The notes below the pieces were generated by a model. That model made no database searches and had not been told where the DNA came from. It saw nothing but the letters and a program-made list of their open reading frames with translations. Below are positions 18,001 to 25,620 of a DNA stretch of 49,391 nt, piece by piece (the first letter of the stretch is position 1; every line of letters begins with the position of its first letter). Source of the DNA: an uncultured Lachnospiraceae bacterium (lineage in GTDB: Bacteria > Bacillota > Clostridia > Lachnospirales > Lachnospiraceae); the NCBI GenBank assembly GCA_900316395.1, contig ONCT01000009.1, positions 1 through 49,391 of the forward strand, written 5' to 3'. The position numbers and the translations under genes are program-made.

Positions 18001-19515
18001 AAGGAAGGCTTTGATATTCCATTTGAGACATTCTTAGGATTTAAGGGTAATAAAGAGCCTGATATTGACCTTAACTTCTCTAGTGATTATCAGTCTAAAG
18101 CACATAAATACACTGAGGTAATATTTGGAGAAGGTCAGACTTACAAAGCAGGAACAATTGGTGGTCTTGCTGATAAGACGGCATTTGGTTATGTTAAGAA
18201 GTACTACGAAGAACGTGGTGTAGATAAGAGAAGCTGCGAGATAGACAGATTAGCAAAAGGATGTACTGGGATAAGAAGAACTACTGGACAGCATCCGGGT
18301 GGTATCATTGTTCTTCCTATGGGTGAGAACATTTATTCCTTTACACCAATACAACACCCTGCTAACGATATGAAAAAGGTAGATATTGTTACTACACATT
18401 TTGATTATCATAGTATTGATTCTAACTTGTTAAAGCTTGATATATTAGGACATGATGATCCTAATATGATTAGAATGCTTGAAGATATAACTAATATTGA
18501 CGCTACTAAGATTCCACTAGATGATAAGGATGTAATGTCCTTGTTTATGAATACAGATGCACTTAAGGTTGCACCTGGTGATTTGTGGGATGATTTGGAT
18601 CTTGGTACGCTAGGTATTCCAGAATTTGGAACACCATTTGCTATGGGAATGCTTCGTGATGCTAAGCCGAAGGAATTCTCTGACTTAGTTCGTATATCAG
18701 GCTTATCACATGGTACTGATGTGTGGCTTAATAATGCCCAGGACCTTATCAGAGATGGGATTGCTACAATTTCAACTGCAATATGTACAAGAGATGATAT
18801 TATGACATATCTTATTCATCAGGGACTTGATTCAGAAGAAGCATTTACCATAATGGAAAATGTACGTAAGGGTAAGATTGCATCTGACCCATCTTCGGAT
18901 AAGTGGATAAACTGGAAGCAGGATATGGTTGATCATGGTGTGCCTGACTGGTATCTTGGTTCATGTGAGAAGATAAAGTACATGTTCCCTAAGGCACATG
19001 CTGTAGCCTATGTTATGATGGCATGGCGAATTGCATATTTTAAGATTAATTATCCCCTTGCATATTATGCAGCCTATTTTTCGATTCGAGCTAAGGCTTT
19101 TAACTATGAGTTAATGTGTCAGGGAAAAGCAGCTGTTGAAAATCATTTAAAGGAATATAGTGATAAAGAATATCTGTCTGCAAAAGAAGAAAATGAATAT
19201 GGTGATATGTTACTTGTACAGGAAATGTATGCTAGAGGCTTAGAGTTTTTGCCGCTTGATTTGTACAAATCAGATGCAAGATATTTTAAGGTAGAGGATG
19301 GTAAGATAAGACCACCATTTATATCTGTGGATGGAATGGGTGAGAATGCAGCTGATTCTCTTATGATTGCTGCTGGTGAAGGAGCATTTACTTCTAAGGA
19401 TGATATTAAGAATCGTGGCAAGGTGCCTAAGACAATTATTGAGACCTTTGACAGACTAGGTGTTACTAAGGGGCTGCCAGAGTCGGCACAGATATCTCTA
19501 TTTGATATTATATAG
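15094..19515 (+). CDS. polC: DNA polymerase III alpha subunit, PolC type
   Basis: A 1473-residue replicative polymerase of low-GC Gram-positives. Order: N-terminal domain (1-220), OB fold (about 225-340), PHP domain with HCH at 357-359, and an inserted DnaQ-like proofreading exonuclease. The exonuclease has Asp446/Glu448 in VFDIETIGR, a further Asp in AHNADFDMGF, and His/Asp in HHRAVDDA. The PHP domain then resumes and is followed by a zinc knuckle (Cys932, 935, 961, 964). The palm has Asp990 and Asp992 in PDIDLNFS. The usual exonuclease Thr after DxE is Ile here, a minor change. The ribosome site is weak (GGAG about 14 bases upstream), so translation may depend on ispG coupling. Confidence 0.97.
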   Translation: MDKLFFEAFPSIQLDNDLHNALNDSMVTKVSTNSSKDAVSVYLYCRRVIPKRRIRTLEEQIKKQIFSYDDIKINVIEKFELSSQYSVESFYNEYIDSIYHEISEYSSYMLAVIKRADFEFEEDKLTIVLEDNMFTRSREEEIIHIFHSIFCDRAGLNVIVDVDYKEATKTNYQEKNETYIRNKVDKIVDRLEEIKEREEEEREEDVVGSNNKGKQNNKRTYGLVRSSNKDVMYGKDFDGDAINISELNDADCGNYVIISGEIFGIDYREIRNEKTIATVSIYDGSDSIDIKFFLRNDLLSEFKSHFKEKQGIKVKGILDYDNFTKETNISRIEGVKKTSIASSVRMDNSIEKRVELHCHTKFSEMDGVSYATDIYKQAKKWGHKALAITDHGVVQAFTEKGLMHGAYDDPDFKMILGCEAYIVDDYKGVVTNSKGQSLHNTYVVFDIETIGRNAYKDKIIEIGAVKVEDDKIVDKYSTFVNPKRPIPYEIFQLTSITDDDVIDAPTIDKVLPEFLDFCEDCIMVAHNADFDMGFIIANANELGITLDKTYVDTLGLARFLLHDISKFTLDAVAKKLKIKLEHHHRAVDDALCTAYIFIDFYKRLIKQEIDNLDDINEKFIMDEKAISKLFSYHCIILAKNDIGRINLYKLISDSHLKYFNRRPKMPKSLINEYREGLIIGSACEAGELYRALLEGKSDEEIARIVDFYDYLELQPVGNNEFMVSSSKYDIESLEDIRDINRQIVRLGQKFNKLVCATCDVHFLNPEDEVYRRIIMAGKGFDDADDQAPLYLHTTDEMLDEFAYLGYDKAKEIVITNTNKIADMCDRIKPVRPDKCPPVIENSDQMLRDICYNKAHEMYGEDLPEVVSERLERELNSIIGNGYAVMYIIAQKLVWKSVEDGYLVGSRGSVGSSFAATMAGITEVNPLSPHYLCPKCHYAEFDSDDVKEFAGRAGCDMPDKTCPNCGTPLSKEGFDIPFETFLGFKGNKEPDIDLNFSSDYQSKAHKYTEVIFGEGQTYKAGTIGGLADKTAFGYVKKYYEERGVDKRSCEIDRLAKGCTGIRRTTGQHPGGIIVLPMGENIYSFTPIQHPANDMKKVDIVTTHFDYHSIDSNLLKLDILGHDDPNMIRMLEDITNIDATKIPLDDKDVMSLFMNTDALKVAPGDLWDDLDLGTLGIPEFGTPFAMGMLRDAKPKEFSDLVRISGLSHGTDVWLNNAQDLIRDGIATISTAICTRDDIMTYLIHQGLDSEEAFTIMENVRKGKIASDPSSDKWINWKQDMVDHGVPDWYLGSCEKIKYMFPKAHAVAYVMMAWRIAYFKINYPLAYYAAYFSIRAKAFNYELMCQGKAAVENHLKEYSDKEYLSAKEENEYGDMLLVQEMYARGLEFLPLDLYKSDARYFKVEDGKIRPPFISVDGMGENAADSLMIAAGEGAFTSKDDIKNRGKVPKTIIETFDRLGVTKGLPESAQISLFDII

Positions 19516-19601
19516 TTAATTAGCTTGATTTACGTAGATGTCTTGATTATGAGACTGTTTGAAAGACTTATATGATATGATATAATTATTGCTAGAATTA
19601 A

Positions 19602-19629
19602 TTGACATATTATTACTTGTGATTATAGT
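19602..19629 (+). promoter_or_regulatory. Promoter of the adaptor gene
   Basis: A perfect TTGACA at 19602-19607 and TATAGT at 19624-19629 with 16 bases between. The 169-base gap after polC holds no gene and no clean terminator. Confidence 0.65.
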
Positions 19630-19684
19630 CATATTGCTATTTGTTGTCGTATTAATAACATTAATGTAAGAGGAGGAATAATTA

Positions 19685-21163
19685 GTGGGAGAAAATGGAC
19701 AAAATGCACCAGTAGGTCAGAACAACAAAAAAAGAAATATAATTATCATTGCAGTAATAGCTGTTGTCCTTGTAGTAGGTATGATTGTTGGAATCATATT
19801 TGCAATAAAAGGGGATAAGAAGGTTGACGACGATGGATTAGTTGATACTATATCTAAAAGGGATATAAAAGCAACTGTATCTACAACTGGCGTATTAGAC
19901 TCCGTAGAAAGTGAAGCGGTAACTAGTTCGCTAATGGGTAGCACCGTTAAGAATGTTTATGTAAAAGAGGGTGAATATATTGCTCCTGGACAGGTTATAT
20001 GTCAATTAGATACAAGTAGCTTGCAACAACAATATGCTGAATTGCAGAAATCTATTGCTCAGGCGAAGGCTGATAAGATTAAGAGTAATCAGGAGTATGA
20101 CAAGGAAGTTCAGGATGCACAGAATGAAAGAGATGCGGGAATAGGTGAGATTAATCAGCAGATATTTATTGCCCAGGTTAATTATAATACTACTGCAGCT
20201 GAGTTAGATAGACAAAGACTTAGATATATTCAATATCTTCAGGATCCTAATCATAGCGAGTGGGATATGGAAGCGATAGAGATGGAATCAAATATATCTG
20301 ATTTAGAATCATCATTAGAACTTAATAAGAATATTGTTAATATATATCAGAGTGTTCGTGATAGTGTTTTAGAGGCTGGAGATGGAACAAACTATGTTGA
20401 TGAGCTTCGTAACAGTATTAACGGAGTAACTGATGGTACAATTAGCTCACTAGAAGAAGCTGCCAGAGAAGTACAAAATAGTATCGCACAGGGTACTGTA
20501 AGAAGTACAGTTGGTGGTGTAATAACAAGTCTTGGAGTTAAACAGGGAGATACATATATAGGTGGTTCTATTTGTACTGTTGAGAATGATAACTCTCTAA
20601 TGATTCATACACAGGTAAATGAATCTAAGGTTGCTGATGTGTCTGAAGGTATGAAGGTTATAATTACAACAGATGCCACGGGTTCAACTGAGCTTTCTGG
20701 AGTTGTTACCTATGTGGCACCAAGAGCTGCCTCAACATCAACATCAGGTAATGCAAATGATGTTGGAGCCAAGATAAGTGCTTCTTTTGGTTCATCTGGT
20801 TCATATCTTGTTAAAGTATCTTTAAATGAGCAGAATCCAAGACTTCGACTTGGAATGAATACTAAGGTTAAAATAATTACTAATGAAACAGGAAATGCAT
20901 TATCTATACCATCTGCTGCATTGCAGGAGGATAAGGATGGCAAATTTATTGAGTTAGTAACAAATATGGATAAAGTTGATGATGGTTCTGCTGACACTTA
21001 TGAGAAAGAAAAAGTATATGTTAATGTAGGTGTTGTGGGAGATGATTATACAGAGATACATGGTACAGGAATAAAAGAAGGCGAATATGTGTATATTCCT
21101 GCAGATTCACAAAAGATGCTTGATGAACTTAAGAATTGGGTTGAGAATTACTCTGGAGAATAA
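19685..21163 (+). CDS. HlyD/MacA-type membrane-fusion (periplasmic adaptor) protein
   Basis: A 492-residue adaptor with a short cytoplasmic Asn/Gln-rich N-terminus, one membrane helix (about 18-41), a split lipoyl-like domain (GVLDSVESEAVTSSLMGSTV with YVKEGEYIAPGQVICQLD), a long coiled-coil hairpin (about 113-275), the second lipoyl half (GGVITSLGVKQGDTYIGGS), and beta-barrel domains to the end. In Gram-positives such proteins assist ABC exporters of peptides, lipids or antibiotics. The start is GTG 19685 with AGGAGG nine bases upstream. No ABC or RND partner is adjacent; the next gene is a cytosolic ATPase. The transported substrate cannot be inferred. Confidence 0.87.
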   Translation: MGENGQNAPVGQNNKKRNIIIIAVIAVVLVVGMIVGIIFAIKGDKKVDDDGLVDTISKRDIKATVSTTGVLDSVESEAVTSSLMGSTVKNVYVKEGEYIAPGQVICQLDTSSLQQQYAELQKSIAQAKADKIKSNQEYDKEVQDAQNERDAGIGEINQQIFIAQVNYNTTAAELDRQRLRYIQYLQDPNHSEWDMEAIEMESNISDLESSLELNKNIVNIYQSVRDSVLEAGDGTNYVDELRNSINGVTDGTISSLEEAAREVQNSIAQGTVRSTVGGVITSLGVKQGDTYIGGSICTVENDNSLMIHTQVNESKVADVSEGMKVIITTDATGSTELSGVVTYVAPRAASTSTSGNANDVGAKISASFGSSGSYLVKVSLNEQNPRLRLGMNTKVKIITNETGNALSIPSAALQEDKDGKFIELVTNMDKVDDGSADTYEKEKVYVNVGVVGDDYTEIHGTGIKEGEYVYIPADSQKMLDELKNWVENYSGE

Positions 21164-21190
21164 CATTTTTTGAGAAAGGGACCCCTGATA

Positions 21191-22435
21191 ATGGAGGTAG
21201 ATAATCTACTATTATATAAAAATGATGATTTGCTTTTAAGAAGATTCTCATCTATATTGAAAGACAAAAGTGCTGATGACAAAGAGACCTTTGAATTGCT
21301 CTCAATGCTTATTAAGTTCGGAGCAGAGCATGGATTTTATGGCAATTTATGGCATTGTTATATTACATGGATGATGGTATATGATGAGAATCCTTATAGC
21401 ATTGACTGTGAAATCAAAGGAAGTCCTGGCGGAACATTTGACAAGATAGCATTACATGATTTTGCCATATTGAAAGAACTATTTGATTTTGATTTAAATG
21501 GTTTAAATGTTGATTTTGATATTAGTACAATTATTAACTTTTATGATGAGGGTAATAAGGATAAAGTATTCAATAGAAGAATCAGAGATAGAATATGTGA
21601 ATTATCTGTATCATTAGAAAAGTGTAATGATGTATTAGAATTTAGAGATTTGATTGTTGATTTTTATAAGCAATTTGGTGTAGGAATGCTAGGGCTTCAT
21701 AAGGCATTCAGATTAGATGATGAAGGAAATATTATTCCTATAAAAAGGATTACTCATGTGTCCTTCAATGACCTTGTAGGATATCAGCTTCAGAAGGACA
21801 AATTGATACAGAATACTAATGCATTTGTATCTGGTTCTAAAGCTAATAACTGTCTACTATATGGTGATGCAGGTACAGGTAAGTCAACAAGTATTAAGGC
21901 CTTGGCTAATGAATACTATGATAAGGGTCTTAGAGTAATTGAAATATATAAGCATCAATTTAAGTATATTAATAATCTTATTTCTACTATTAAGAACAGA
22001 AATTATAAGTTCATAATATATATGGATGATTTGTCCTTTGAAGATTTTGAGATTGAGTACAAGTATCTGAAAGCAGTAATAGAGGGAGGCTTAGAGAAAA
22101 AGCCAGATAATATCTTGATTTATGCTACTTCTAACAGGCGTCATCTTGTGAAAGAGAAGTTTACTGATAATACTGAGTCTAATGATTTGCATAAAAGTGA
22201 TACCAAGCAAGAGAAGCTATCCCTTGCTGCCAGATTTGGAGTATCAATTTATTATGGTGCTCCTACTCCAAAGGAATTCAAAGAGATTGTTTTAGCTCTT
22301 CGTGATAGGAATAACATCAATATGAGTGATGAAGATATTCTAAGTGCTGCTAATAAGTGGGAGTTAAGTCATAATGGCTTGTCAGGTAGAACAGCTCAAC
22401 AGTTTATAGACTATCTAATAGGCTTGGATAATTAA
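21191..22435 (+). CDS. DUF815-type AAA ATPase
   Basis: A 414-residue cytosolic ATPase with the Walker A GDAGTGKST at residues 225-233 and a Walker B-like IIYMDDLSFE about 45 residues later, then YATSNRRHLV as sensor 1. This pattern matches DUF815, a poorly characterised AAA family common in Firmicutes and proteobacteria. The N-terminal 200 residues are a helical domain with no known motif. I prefer ATG 21191, 27 bases after the adaptor stop, with an AAAGGG site. A TTG at 21170 in the same frame is possible but less likely. The function of the family is not established. Confidence 0.82.
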   Translation: MEVDNLLLYKNDDLLLRRFSSILKDKSADDKETFELLSMLIKFGAEHGFYGNLWHCYITWMMVYDENPYSIDCEIKGSPGGTFDKIALHDFAILKELFDFDLNGLNVDFDISTIINFYDEGNKDKVFNRRIRDRICELSVSLEKCNDVLEFRDLIVDFYKQFGVGMLGLHKAFRLDDEGNIIPIKRITHVSFNDLVGYQLQKDKLIQNTNAFVSGSKANNCLLYGDAGTGKSTSIKALANEYYDKGLRVIEIYKHQFKYINNLISTIKNRNYKFIIYMDDLSFEDFEIEYKYLKAVIEGGLEKKPDNILIYATSNRRHLVKEKFTDNTESNDLHKSDTKQEKLSLAARFGVSIYYGAPTPKEFKEIVLALRDRNNINMSDEDILSAANKWELSHNGLSGRTAQQFIDYLIGLDN

Positions 22436-22458
22436 AATACATTTAATCAGGAGATAAA

Positions 22459-23274
22459 ATGAATTCTAATAAGAAAATAATATTCGTTGATATGGATGAT
22501 ACTTTGCTTACAACGGATAAGAAGATTTGTAAAGCTAATGTTGAAGCAATTAACAAAATGGTAAGTGAAGGTCATATATTCGCAATTAATACAGGTCGTC
22601 CCCTTAATGCTGTTAAGAAGTTGATTGGCGGTCTTAATATGAATAAGAACTGTTATATACTTTCTTTTCATGGAACGAATGTATATGATTGTGAGAATGA
22701 TAAGATAATTCATGCTGACTCAATGGATGTTACTGAATCTATTAAGCTACTCAAGGCTATTGATGAAGAAGGTATTCATTCTCAGACATTTACAATTGAT
22801 GGAATCTATACGACTAATGATGATGACATATTAGTAGAATATAATAAATACTCTAATGAGCCGTACAACATAGTCAAGGACTATGATGAATTAAAAGGGC
22901 TTAGCCTTCATAAGATAATGGCAATTGATTATAAAGACCATAGAAGGCTTGTGAAGTTTCAGGAAAAATATGCTAATGATAGTAGCAAGCATTTCTCTAC
23001 ATTTTTCTCTTGCCCAGAATATCTTGAGTATACAATGAAGGGTGCTGACAAGGGAAATGGTGTAAGATTCTTAGCTGATTATCTTAATATGTCTATTGAC
23101 AATACAATTGCCTGTGGTGATGAGAGAAATGATATATCAATGATTAAGGCTGCTGGACTGGGTGTATGTATGATTAACGGTAATGAAGAAGCTAAGCGTG
23201 CGGCAGATTACATTACCAGGAATAACAATAATAATGGTGGTATAGCTGAGGTGATTAATAAGTTTATATTATAG
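22459..23274 (+). CDS. HAD-superfamily phosphatase, Cof type
   Basis: A 271-residue HAD hydrolase of the Cof/YidA branch. Motif I is FVDMDDTLL (nucleophile Asp11, acid Asp13), motif II lies in AINTGRP, motif III is the lysine in TMKGADKGNGV, and motif IV is ACGDERNDISMIKAAGLGV. A C2-type cap domain sits between motifs II and III (about residues 85-190). Relatives dephosphorylate sugar phosphates, flavin nucleotides and similar small metabolites, and the sequence does not reveal the substrate. AGGAG precedes ATG 22459. It is the last gene before the operator-rich gap at 23275. Confidence 0.9.
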   Translation: MNSNKKIIFVDMDDTLLTTDKKICKANVEAINKMVSEGHIFAINTGRPLNAVKKLIGGLNMNKNCYILSFHGTNVYDCENDKIIHADSMDVTESIKLLKAIDEEGIHSQTFTIDGIYTTNDDDILVEYNKYSNEPYNIVKDYDELKGLSLHKIMAIDYKDHRRLVKFQEKYANDSSKHFSTFFSCPEYLEYTMKGADKGNGVRFLADYLNMSIDNTIACGDERNDISMIKAAGLGVCMINGNEEAKRAADYITRNNNNNGGIAEVINKFIL

Positions 23275-23325
23275 ATGGCTGAAAAAAGATACAATAATAC
23301 TATAAAATGTAGCAAAAATAACGAT

Positions 23326-23357
23326 TTATCCACGAAAACACAATATATTGTGGATAA
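23326..23357 (+). promoter_or_regulatory. Overlapping palindromes: DnaA-box pair and NrdR-box-like site
   Basis: TTATCCACG (23326-23334) and TGTGGATAA (23349-23357, which is TTATCCACA on the other strand) form convergent DnaA-box-like sites. Between and overlapping them, CACAATATATTGTG (23339-23352) is a perfect 14-base palindrome. With its flanks it matches the NrdR-box pattern ACACWATATATWGTGT at 15 of 16 positions. A weaker similar site at 23297-23312 is centred 41 bases upstream. All lie immediately upstream of the -35 at 23361. Confidence 0.6.
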
Positions 23358-23360
23358 CAT

Positions 23361-23389
23361 TTGACAAGCGACATAATAGATGTTATTAT
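23361..23389 (+). promoter_or_regulatory. Strong sigma-A promoter of the 78-residue gene
   Basis: TTGACA (23361-23366) and TATTAT (23384-23389) with ideal 17-base spacing. The expected start point is near 23396. There GAGCAA/TTGCTC (23396-23401 and 23407-23412) would form a hairpin at the very 5' end of the transcript, a known mRNA-stabilising arrangement. Confidence 0.75.
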
Positions 23390-23455
23390 TATTGTGAGCA
23401 AAGGAATTGCTCTGGAACTTATTCAATTTAATATGCGCCAAGGAGGGGATCTATT

Positions 23456-23692
23456 ATGCTTGATATGAATTTCCGTGTATCAGAAATCTTTCAAAGCTCC
23501 GATTCTGATGATTCCCGAAGACAGGCTGTCATTAACCGTAAACCTCTTCAGCGGGACAGCGCGTCAGAATTCGGAAGCATATTCAAAGCTGCTTGTGATG
23601 AGGTTAATTCCCAAGCAAGTATCACACACCAAAATAGGGGTTATGTCCCTAAAGTCAATACATCGTGGCAACCGACTGTATTGATTAAGTAG
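23456..23692 (+). CDS. 78-residue orphan protein under a strong, operator-controlled promoter
   Basis: I do not recognise this protein. It is 78 residues, hydrophilic, without signal peptide or membrane segment. A helical-looking centre (ASEFGSIFKAACDEVNSQA, about 37-55) follows an Arg-rich stretch, and the end is extended (QPTVLIK). Expression signals are strong: an ideal promoter, a 5' hairpin, an AAGGAGG ribosome site eight bases before ATG 23456, and an intrinsic terminator just after the gene. Its base composition is visibly more GC-rich, with CGG, CGA and GCG codons rare elsewhere in the window. The DnaA- and NrdR-like sites upstream hint at replication or dNTP-linked control, which is inference. 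Another frame over the same bases (23475-23684) lacks a ribosome site. Confidence 0.65.
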   Translation: MLDMNFRVSEIFQSSDSDDSRRQAVINRKPLQRDSASEFGSIFKAACDEVNSQASITHQNRGYVPKVNTSWQPTVLIK

Positions 23693-23707
23693 AATTAAGT
23701 TTCGAAA

Positions 23708-23744
23708 AGAGAAGGATCGCTTACGCGGTCCTTTTCAATTTTTT
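23708..23744 (+). terminator. Intrinsic terminator after the 78-residue gene
   Basis: The stem GAAGGATCGC/GCGGTCCTTTTC with loop TTAC is followed by TTTTCAATTTTTT. Only 17 bases separate it from the next start codon, so the four-gene cluster downstream has no obvious promoter of its own and may depend on read-through. Confidence 0.85.
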
Positions 23745-23761
23745 GATGGGGAGAAATAATA

Positions 23762-24490
23762 ATGAAAAGAAGGCTTATTGGTATAGTAGTACTATGTATA
23801 ATGATTATTGCTATGACAGGATGTGCTTGTAGTAGCAGTAGTTCTAACAGTTCTAATAATTCTAATCTGGCTAATGATGCTTATATTACGGGTGATTTCA
23901 GTAAACTTAATAAGGATTATGTGAGAAATACTGGTCTAATATTTGGTGATTATGAGATTGTACTTCCCGTAAAGATTAGCGAACTTCCATTTAAGAATCA
24001 TACCAAGGCCTTTGAGGTTAAGCTTAATAATTTAGTGCCTGACGACTCAAGGATAAAACCTAATCAGATAATTATGTATAATCCTTCTGACGCTTTTACT
24101 AGTTCTGAGAGAAAAAGTAATGGGACTTATTATGCATTTAACGATACAGCCCAGGATAATTTGCCTGAACTATGTAATGTATATGCAGTGGTAATTAATA
24201 CAAAGGACCTTGATGATAATAATTATATACAGATTGGGCCAAATAGAATTACGAAGAATATGACTTACAAGGATGCCTGTATAACCTTTAGAAATACTGT
24301 TAATAATCAGGACAACTATAAAGAGAATCTGTACGATAATAAGGACAAATATTCTGTTGCATTTTATAATGATTTGCTTTATAAAATTGTATATGACAAA
24401 CTTGACGAGAATAATGCTGTTATTGTTATAAGAGCTGATAAAGACATTAATGATGCAAATAATTTAAATGATATTCCTTGGAGTTATTAG
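23762..24490 (+). CDS. Lipoprotein of the unknown four-gene membrane cluster (A)
   Basis: A 242-residue exported lipoprotein. It has a basic start, a hydrophobic helix and a lipobox ending MTGC, with the lipidated Cys at 21, then a Ser/Asn-rich tether (22-40). The globular part is unfamiliar. Near its C-terminus Tyr155, Ile163, Asn166, Thr168, Tyr169 and Ala172 form a motif spaced exactly as in the two following proteins (Y-x7-I-x5-Y-x2-[AV]). The end is Asp/Asn-rich. The GGGGAGA ribosome site is good, but no promoter fits between it and the terminator 17 bases upstream. I know no function; an outer-surface partner of the next two membrane proteins is inferred. Confidence 0.75.
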   Translation: MKRRLIGIVVLCIMIIAMTGCACSSSSSNSSNNSNLANDAYITGDFSKLNKDYVRNTGLIFGDYEIVLPVKISELPFKNHTKAFEVKLNNLVPDDSRIKPNQIIMYNPSDAFTSSERKSNGTYYAFNDTAQDNLPELCNVYAVVINTKDLDDNNYIQIGPNRITKNMTYKDACITFRNTVNNQDNYKENLYDNKDKYSVAFYNDLLYKIVYDKLDENNAVIVIRADKDINDANNLNDIPWSY

Positions 24491-24495
24491 AAATC

Positions 24496-25602
24496 ATGCT
24501 ACAATCTAAGCTAAAAAAAATTAAGACAATATATATTGTTTTTTCTGTTGTTTATTCTTTTATAATAGTTTTTGGTATTTTTTTCACTATAGCTGAATGT
24601 TTAGTATTTGAAAATACAATATCAACAGTGTTAGCTATAATCAATTATGTTAGACAGATAGTAGCATTAGTTATATTTATACATGGTTTAATTAGTATTA
24701 ATCGCTGTCTTAATAATCCAGGCTATCTTGATAAATATATGAGAGGATATAATATTTGGATTGTTTTTATATTGTCAGCTTTGGTTACACCTTTTTATCT
24801 TATTGTGGGGGTTAAGACATATAAGGCTTCGCAGATTTATATTGCATCTCATATATATGCTTCTAGTGATTCTGTAGATGATAATATTTCTGAAAATAAA
24901 AATGCTAACATTAAGTATCCCTTATCTAATTCTAAGCTTACGTTATTTATTGTCCTTTCAATTATAATTGGTGTTGTTAGTACTTGTGGATACTTTTTAG
25001 GTGCCTCTATTGCAAGTATAGCAAATGAGAATAAATCATATCATAAGGTTGAAAAACCAACAGGAGAAATGCCAAGTATTAGACTACATTACGATAATAA
25101 TGAGACAGATTTGTTCGATCAAAGCTTTAACTTTAATGCGTTAGATGACTACTTTGGTTATAGCTTTTATTCTTATGATGATTTGACACCTGAGGATACT
25201 GTTAAAGCCAATACTTCTCTTATGGGCAAGAATAGTAATGTTCCTGGATTTTATATCACATTTACAGCTAATGAGAAATGTAAAGTAAAAGAGATGAAGA
25301 TTACAGATGTTTCCATAGATTACAACGTCTATGATGTTCCCGGGCTTGAACATTATAAGACTAATATGGATTCATATTATATAATAATTAATGGTAATAA
25401 GATTGATAATAATACAGATTATGTTATTGCAAAAGAGATTCTTAAATCAATAAGTAATGAAAAAAGTTATTATTATGAGAATAACTATAGTGATTATAGT
25501 AGTCTCTATATTAATAATCGAGACAACTATAGTATTAATCTTAGATTCGATGTTAATGGAAAAATTGAAAGCATAAGTGTTGATATATATAGTGCATATT
25601 AA
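24496..25602 (+). CDS. Four-helix membrane protein of the unknown cluster (B)
   Basis: A 368-residue protein starting at ATG 24496, five bases after the lipoprotein A stop. A TTG at 24478 in the same frame would overlap gene A. Hydrophobic helices lie at about 11-34, 45-67, 86-107 and 147-175, followed by an extracytoplasmic domain (180-368). In that domain Tyr295, Ile303, Asn306, Tyr309 and Ala312 repeat the spacing seen in proteins A and C. The end, YSINLRFDVNGKIESISVDI, is a beta-rich closing segment. Codons are strongly AT-rich. I do not recognise a family; the layout suggests a membrane-embedded component with an external sensor or binding domain. Confidence 0.72.
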   Translation: MLQSKLKKIKTIYIVFSVVYSFIIVFGIFFTIAECLVFENTISTVLAIINYVRQIVALVIFIHGLISINRCLNNPGYLDKYMRGYNIWIVFILSALVTPFYLIVGVKTYKASQIYIASHIYASSDSVDDNISENKNANIKYPLSNSKLTLFIVLSIIIGVVSTCGYFLGASIASIANENKSYHKVEKPTGEMPSIRLHYDNNETDLFDQSFNFNALDDYFGYSFYSYDDLTPEDTVKANTSLMGKNSNVPGFYITFTANEKCKVKEMKITDVSIDYNVYDVPGLEHYKTNMDSYYIIINGNKIDNNTDYVIAKEILKSISNEKSYYYENNYSDYSSLYINNRDNYSINLRFDVNGKIESISVDIYSAY

Positions 25603-25620
25603 GGAGCTTGATTAGTAGTT

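Noticed and set aside
19516..19600. Possible fourth copy of the hairpin repeat (GCTTGA...GATGTCT)
   Set aside because: A loop-like string is present, but no stem arms pair around it; too weak to claim.
23475..23684. Alternative 69-codon frame inside the orphan gene
   Set aside because: It has no ribosome site, and the 23456 frame has all the expression signals.
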